DNA from: Butyrivibrio sp.
GTDB taxonomy: Bacteria > Bacillota > Clostridia > Lachnospirales > Lachnospiraceae
DNA length: 24,961 nucleotides
Direction of reading: 5' to 3'
Assembly: GCF_015056685.1 (NCBI RefSeq)
Contig: NZ_SVFW01000053.1
Coordinates: forward strand, 1 to 24,961
Shown here: positions 23,167 through 24,961 of the stretch, one piece after another
Layout of the letters: the number at the start of each line of letters is the position of its first letter
How positions within the stretch are numbered: position 1 is the stretch's first letter
Position numbers and translations under genes: made by a program
Notes under the pieces: generated by a model
Seen by the model: the letters and a program-made list of their open reading frames with translations, nothing else
Databases searched by the model: none
Told to the model about the DNA's origin: nothing

Positions 23167-23200
23167 AAATGGACCCCTAACCAGTCCCCAAGGTCCATTT
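23167..23200 (-). terminator. ilvC terminator, REP-like palindrome
   Basis: A perfect 9-bp stem, AAATGGACC and GGTCCATTT, encloses a 16-base loop rich in GG(G) runs. It starts 9 nt after the ilvC stop. The tail (AATTGAAAATG) is only weakly T-rich, so it may act as an mRNA 3' stabiliser as much as a terminator. The core with GGGGAC and GGGGTCC resembles short dispersed palindromes I recall from clostridial genomes. Confidence 0.6.
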
Positions 23201-23209
23201 GCAGTTCGA

Positions 23210-24238
23210 TTAGTTGTTGATGAGCTTGTCAGACTCGTTGTTCCAGCTGTAAAGCTTTCTGATCTCTTCACCGATCTTCTCTGATGGGTGCTCAGCGTGA
23301 AGCTTTCTCATAGCCTGGAAGTGTACCTGACCGCCAGCTTCAGACATATCAAGAAGGAATTCCTTAGCAAATGTTCCATCCTGGATATCAGAAAGAATCT
23401 TCTTCATTGTCTTCTTTGTCTCATCTGTGATGATCTTAGGTCCTGTTATATAATCGCCGTACTCAGCTGTGTTAGAGATAGAATATCTCATTCCTGCAAA
23501 ACCTGACTGATAGATAAGGTCAACGATAAGCTTCATCTCGTGAACACACTCGAAGTATGCATTTCTTGGATCGTAACCAGCCTCAACAAGTGTATCGAAA
23601 CCAGCCTGCATAAGTGCACAAACACCACCACAAAGAACTGCCTGCTCACCAAAGAGGTCTGTCTCTGTCTCTGTTCTGAATGTTGTCTCTAAAAGACCAG
23701 CTCTTGCTCCACCGATTCCAGCTCCATATGCAAGTGCAAGATCAAGTGCCTTACCTGTAGCATCCTGCTCAACAGCTACAAGACAAGGTGTTCCCTTTCC
23801 AGCCTGGTACTCAGAACGAACTGTATGTCCAGGAGCCTTAGGAGCGATCATAGCTACATCGACATCCTTAGGTGCCTTGATAAGTCCAAAGTGAATGTTA
23901 AATCCATGAGCGAACATAAGCATGTTGCCTGGCTGAAGGTTTGGCTCGATGTCTTCCTTATACATCTTAGCCTGCTTCTCATCGTTGATAAGGATCATGA
24001 TGATATCAGCCATCTTAGCTGCTTCTGCTGTGTTATATACTTTAAGTCCCTGTGCCTCAGCTTTTGCCTTGCTCTTTGAGCCCTCGTAAAGTCCAATGAT
24101 TACGTTGCATCCTGAATCCTTAAGGTTAAGAGCATGGGCATGTCCCTGTGAGCCATAGCCAATAATAGCAATTGTCTTTCCCTCAAGCAAAGATAGATTA
24201 CAATCTTCCTGGTAAAAAATACGTGCATCCTGTGACAT
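23210..24238 (-). CDS. ilvC: Ketol-acid reductoisomerase
   Basis: 342-residue class I enzyme that rearranges and reduces 2-acetolactate (or acetohydroxybutyrate) for valine, leucine and isoleucine synthesis, using Mg2+ and NAD(P)H. Rossmann GYGSQGHAHA at 27-36; the cofactor loop is GLYEGSKSKAK (49-59), with serines that usually favour NADPH. Active-site residues by family pattern: H111, K133 in IAPKAPGH, D194 and E198 in DLFGEQ, E230 and E234, S255. A tyrosine at 51 replaces the more common arginine of GLRxGS. ATG 24238 follows GGAGGAAAAAC. It lies 48 nt after ilvN in one operon, with a hairpin after it. Confidence 0.98.
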   Translation of the reverse strand: MSQDARIFYQEDCNLSLLEGKTIAIIGYGSQGHAHALNLKDSGCNVIIGLYEGSKSKAKAEAQGLKVYNTAEAAKMADIIMILINDEKQAKMYKEDIEPNLQPGNMLMFAHGFNIHFGLIKAPKDVDVAMIAPKAPGHTVRSEYQAGKGTPCLVAVEQDATGKALDLALAYGAGIGGARAGLLETTFRTETETDLFGEQAVLCGGVCALMQAGFDTLVEAGYDPRNAYFECVHEMKLIVDLIYQSGFAGMRYSISNTAEYGDYITGPKIITDETKKTMKKILSDIQDGTFAKEFLLDMSEAGGQVHFQAMRKLHAEHPSEKIGEEIRKLYSWNNESDKLINN

Positions 24239-24286
24239 TAGTTTTTCCTCCTACTATCTTGGTATATTGAAAATTGAATAATCAAA

Positions 24287-24790
24287 TTATTCGTCTAAAT
24301 AAATAACGTTATCTGTGCCTCGCCCAAGACCGGCAATTCCCGTTCTGGCAAGTTCAAGGATCTCGTAGCCTTCAAGGAGCTTAAGGAAAGCATCAACTTT
24401 TGACTGACTACCTGTTATCTCTATTATCACTGAATCAATGCTGACATCAACAATGTTGCCTCTGAAAATATTTGCAGTAGCAAGAATACTCTGTCTCTTG
24501 TCTGCCTCTGCCCTTACCTTAACAAGAGCAAGCTCTCTATATACACTATCCTTAGGTAAAAGCTCATGAATATCTCTTACATCAACAAGCTTACTAACCT
24601 GTTTTTCAATCTGCTCAAGGATTACATCATCTCCTGATGCTACAATTGTTATCCTGGTAAACCTTGGATCTGCAGTGGTTCCTGCAGTTATACTTTCAAT
24701 GTTATATCCTCGCCTGGAAAAAAGACCTGATATCCTGGAAAGAGTTCCTGGATTATTATCAACCAGTAATTGAAAGACTTTTTTTTGCAT
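24287..24790 (-). CDS. ilvN: Acetolactate synthase small (regulatory) subunit
   Basis: 167 residues, normal length. An N-terminal ACT domain (about 2-75) with DNNPGTLSRISGLFSRRGYNI binds valine and gives feedback control of the catalytic IlvB subunit. The C-terminal half (about 80-165) has ALVKVRAEADKR and GIAGLGRG, as in the ALS small-subunit C-domain. ATG 24790 follows AAAGGAG. It is the first gene after a strong promoter. ilvB is not directly upstream within the visible 170 bp, so the catalytic subunit must be elsewhere or further upstream in a separate transcript. Confidence 0.97.
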   Translation of the reverse strand: MQKKVFQLLVDNNPGTLSRISGLFSRRGYNIESITAGTTADPRFTRITIVASGDDVILEQIEKQVSKLVDVRDIHELLPKDSVYRELALVKVRAEADKRQSILATANIFRGNIVDVSIDSVIIEITGSQSKVDAFLKLLEGYEILELARTGIAGLGRGTDNVIYLDE

Positions 24791-24863
24791 TTTGTGCTCC
24801 TTTTTAAGTCTTACTTTATGCTTTTAAGAATCACGGCTTTGAACTTTGAACCGATAATATCAA

Positions 24864-24891
24864 ATTATACTCCTCTAATGTACCACGTCAA
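24864..24891 (-). promoter_or_regulatory. ilvN-ilvC promoter
   Basis: Minus-strand TTGACG (24891-24886), a 16-base spacer and a perfect TATAAT (24869-24864). Start near 24857, leader about 67 nt. The leader has a GTTCAAA direct repeat but no T-box specifier or antiterminator element and no terminator. The spacer shares CATTA-G/A-AGG with the ilvE promoter at the same position. Confidence 0.8.
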
Positions 24892-24923
24892 CAACTTTTT
24901 CTTTTAGACTTTAAACTTGCACT

Positions 24924-24952
24924 ATTTTACAGCATTAAAGTATTTTTTGCAA
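24924..24952 (-). promoter_or_regulatory. Possible second, upstream ilvN promoter
   Basis: TTGCAA (24952-24947), a 17-base spacer and TAAAAT (24929-24924) on the minus strand. The -35 matches only four of six, so this is tentative. I see nothing else in the last 70 bases of the window. Confidence 0.3.
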
Positions 24953-24961
24953 TCGTTTTTT

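Noticed and set aside
24864..24891. T-box riboswitch before ilvN, suggested by TGGTAC in the promoter
   Set aside because: The TGGTAC lies inside the -35/-10 spacer, upstream of the start site. The leader of about 67 nt has no specifier stem, antiterminator or terminator.
1..24961. CRISPR array, IS element, prophage, toxin-antitoxin or other defence system
   Set aside because: No regular repeat-spacer pattern, transposase, integrase, att-like flanks or defence-type domains were seen; all genes are housekeeping or envelope types on one strand.

Overview
The window is an ordinary-looking chromosomal segment from a low-to-moderate G+C Firmicute. The best guess is a Lachnospiraceae member near Butyrivibrio/Pseudobutyrivibrio. 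This rests on the clostridial-type short flavodoxin, RNase Y, the small (type 2) LeuC/LeuD pair, GerW/YtfJ, a 112-residue protein I recall mainly from Lachnospiraceae, and AGGAGG-type ribosome binding sites. It is an inference from protein style, not a computed placement. I recognise 23 protein-coding genes, all on the minus strand, so the text below follows transcription from high to low coordinates. I see no tRNA, rRNA, CRISPR array, IS element or prophage gene.

Branched-chain amino acid block (24.9-14.2 kb): ilvN-ilvC start from a strong promoter. A hairpin follows ilvC, then a promoter and a second hairpin that overlap in front of yfhO (a polytopic GT-C-like protein). leuC-leuD follow and end in a strong hairpin. 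Next come a CsbB/DPM1-like family 2 glycosyltransferase, an Mrp/ApbC P-loop ATPase and an AI-2E-family membrane protein. ilvE has its own promoter, embedded in the end of the AI-2E gene, and a strong terminator. The ilvN and ilvE promoters resemble each other beyond the usual hexamers. GT2 and YfhO probably form the two ends of an undecaprenyl-phosphate-sugar glycosylation system, with leuCD lying between them.

Recombination, division and envelope block (14.1-4.4 kb): ruvA-ruvB, then zapA from a promoter overlapping the ruvB stop codon, then an intrinsic terminator only about 15 nt before the next start codon. Downstream is a long co-directional run: U32-family (RlhA-like) protein, SEDS glycosyltransferase, class B PBP, a small unknown protein, a DUF2953 protein, GerW/YtfJ, and a coiled-coil protein with a C-terminal J-domain remnant.

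DNA repair and RNA decay block (4.2-0.04 kb): recA has two LexA-type operators, one between -35 and -10 and one at the start site. recX follows after a hairpin that lacks a U-tract. rny has tandem promoters, a Shine-Dalgarno sequence inside a tiny hairpin, and a strong terminator. A flavodoxin gene comes last, and its promoter is covered by two near-identical inverted repeats that look like the operators of an unidentified (perhaps metal- or redox-responsive) repressor.

No clearly new multi-gene system is visible. The most rewarding points are regulatory: the flavodoxin twin operators, the shared ilvN/ilvE promoter pattern, the interlocked promoter and terminator before yfhO, and the terminator placed directly before the U32 gene.
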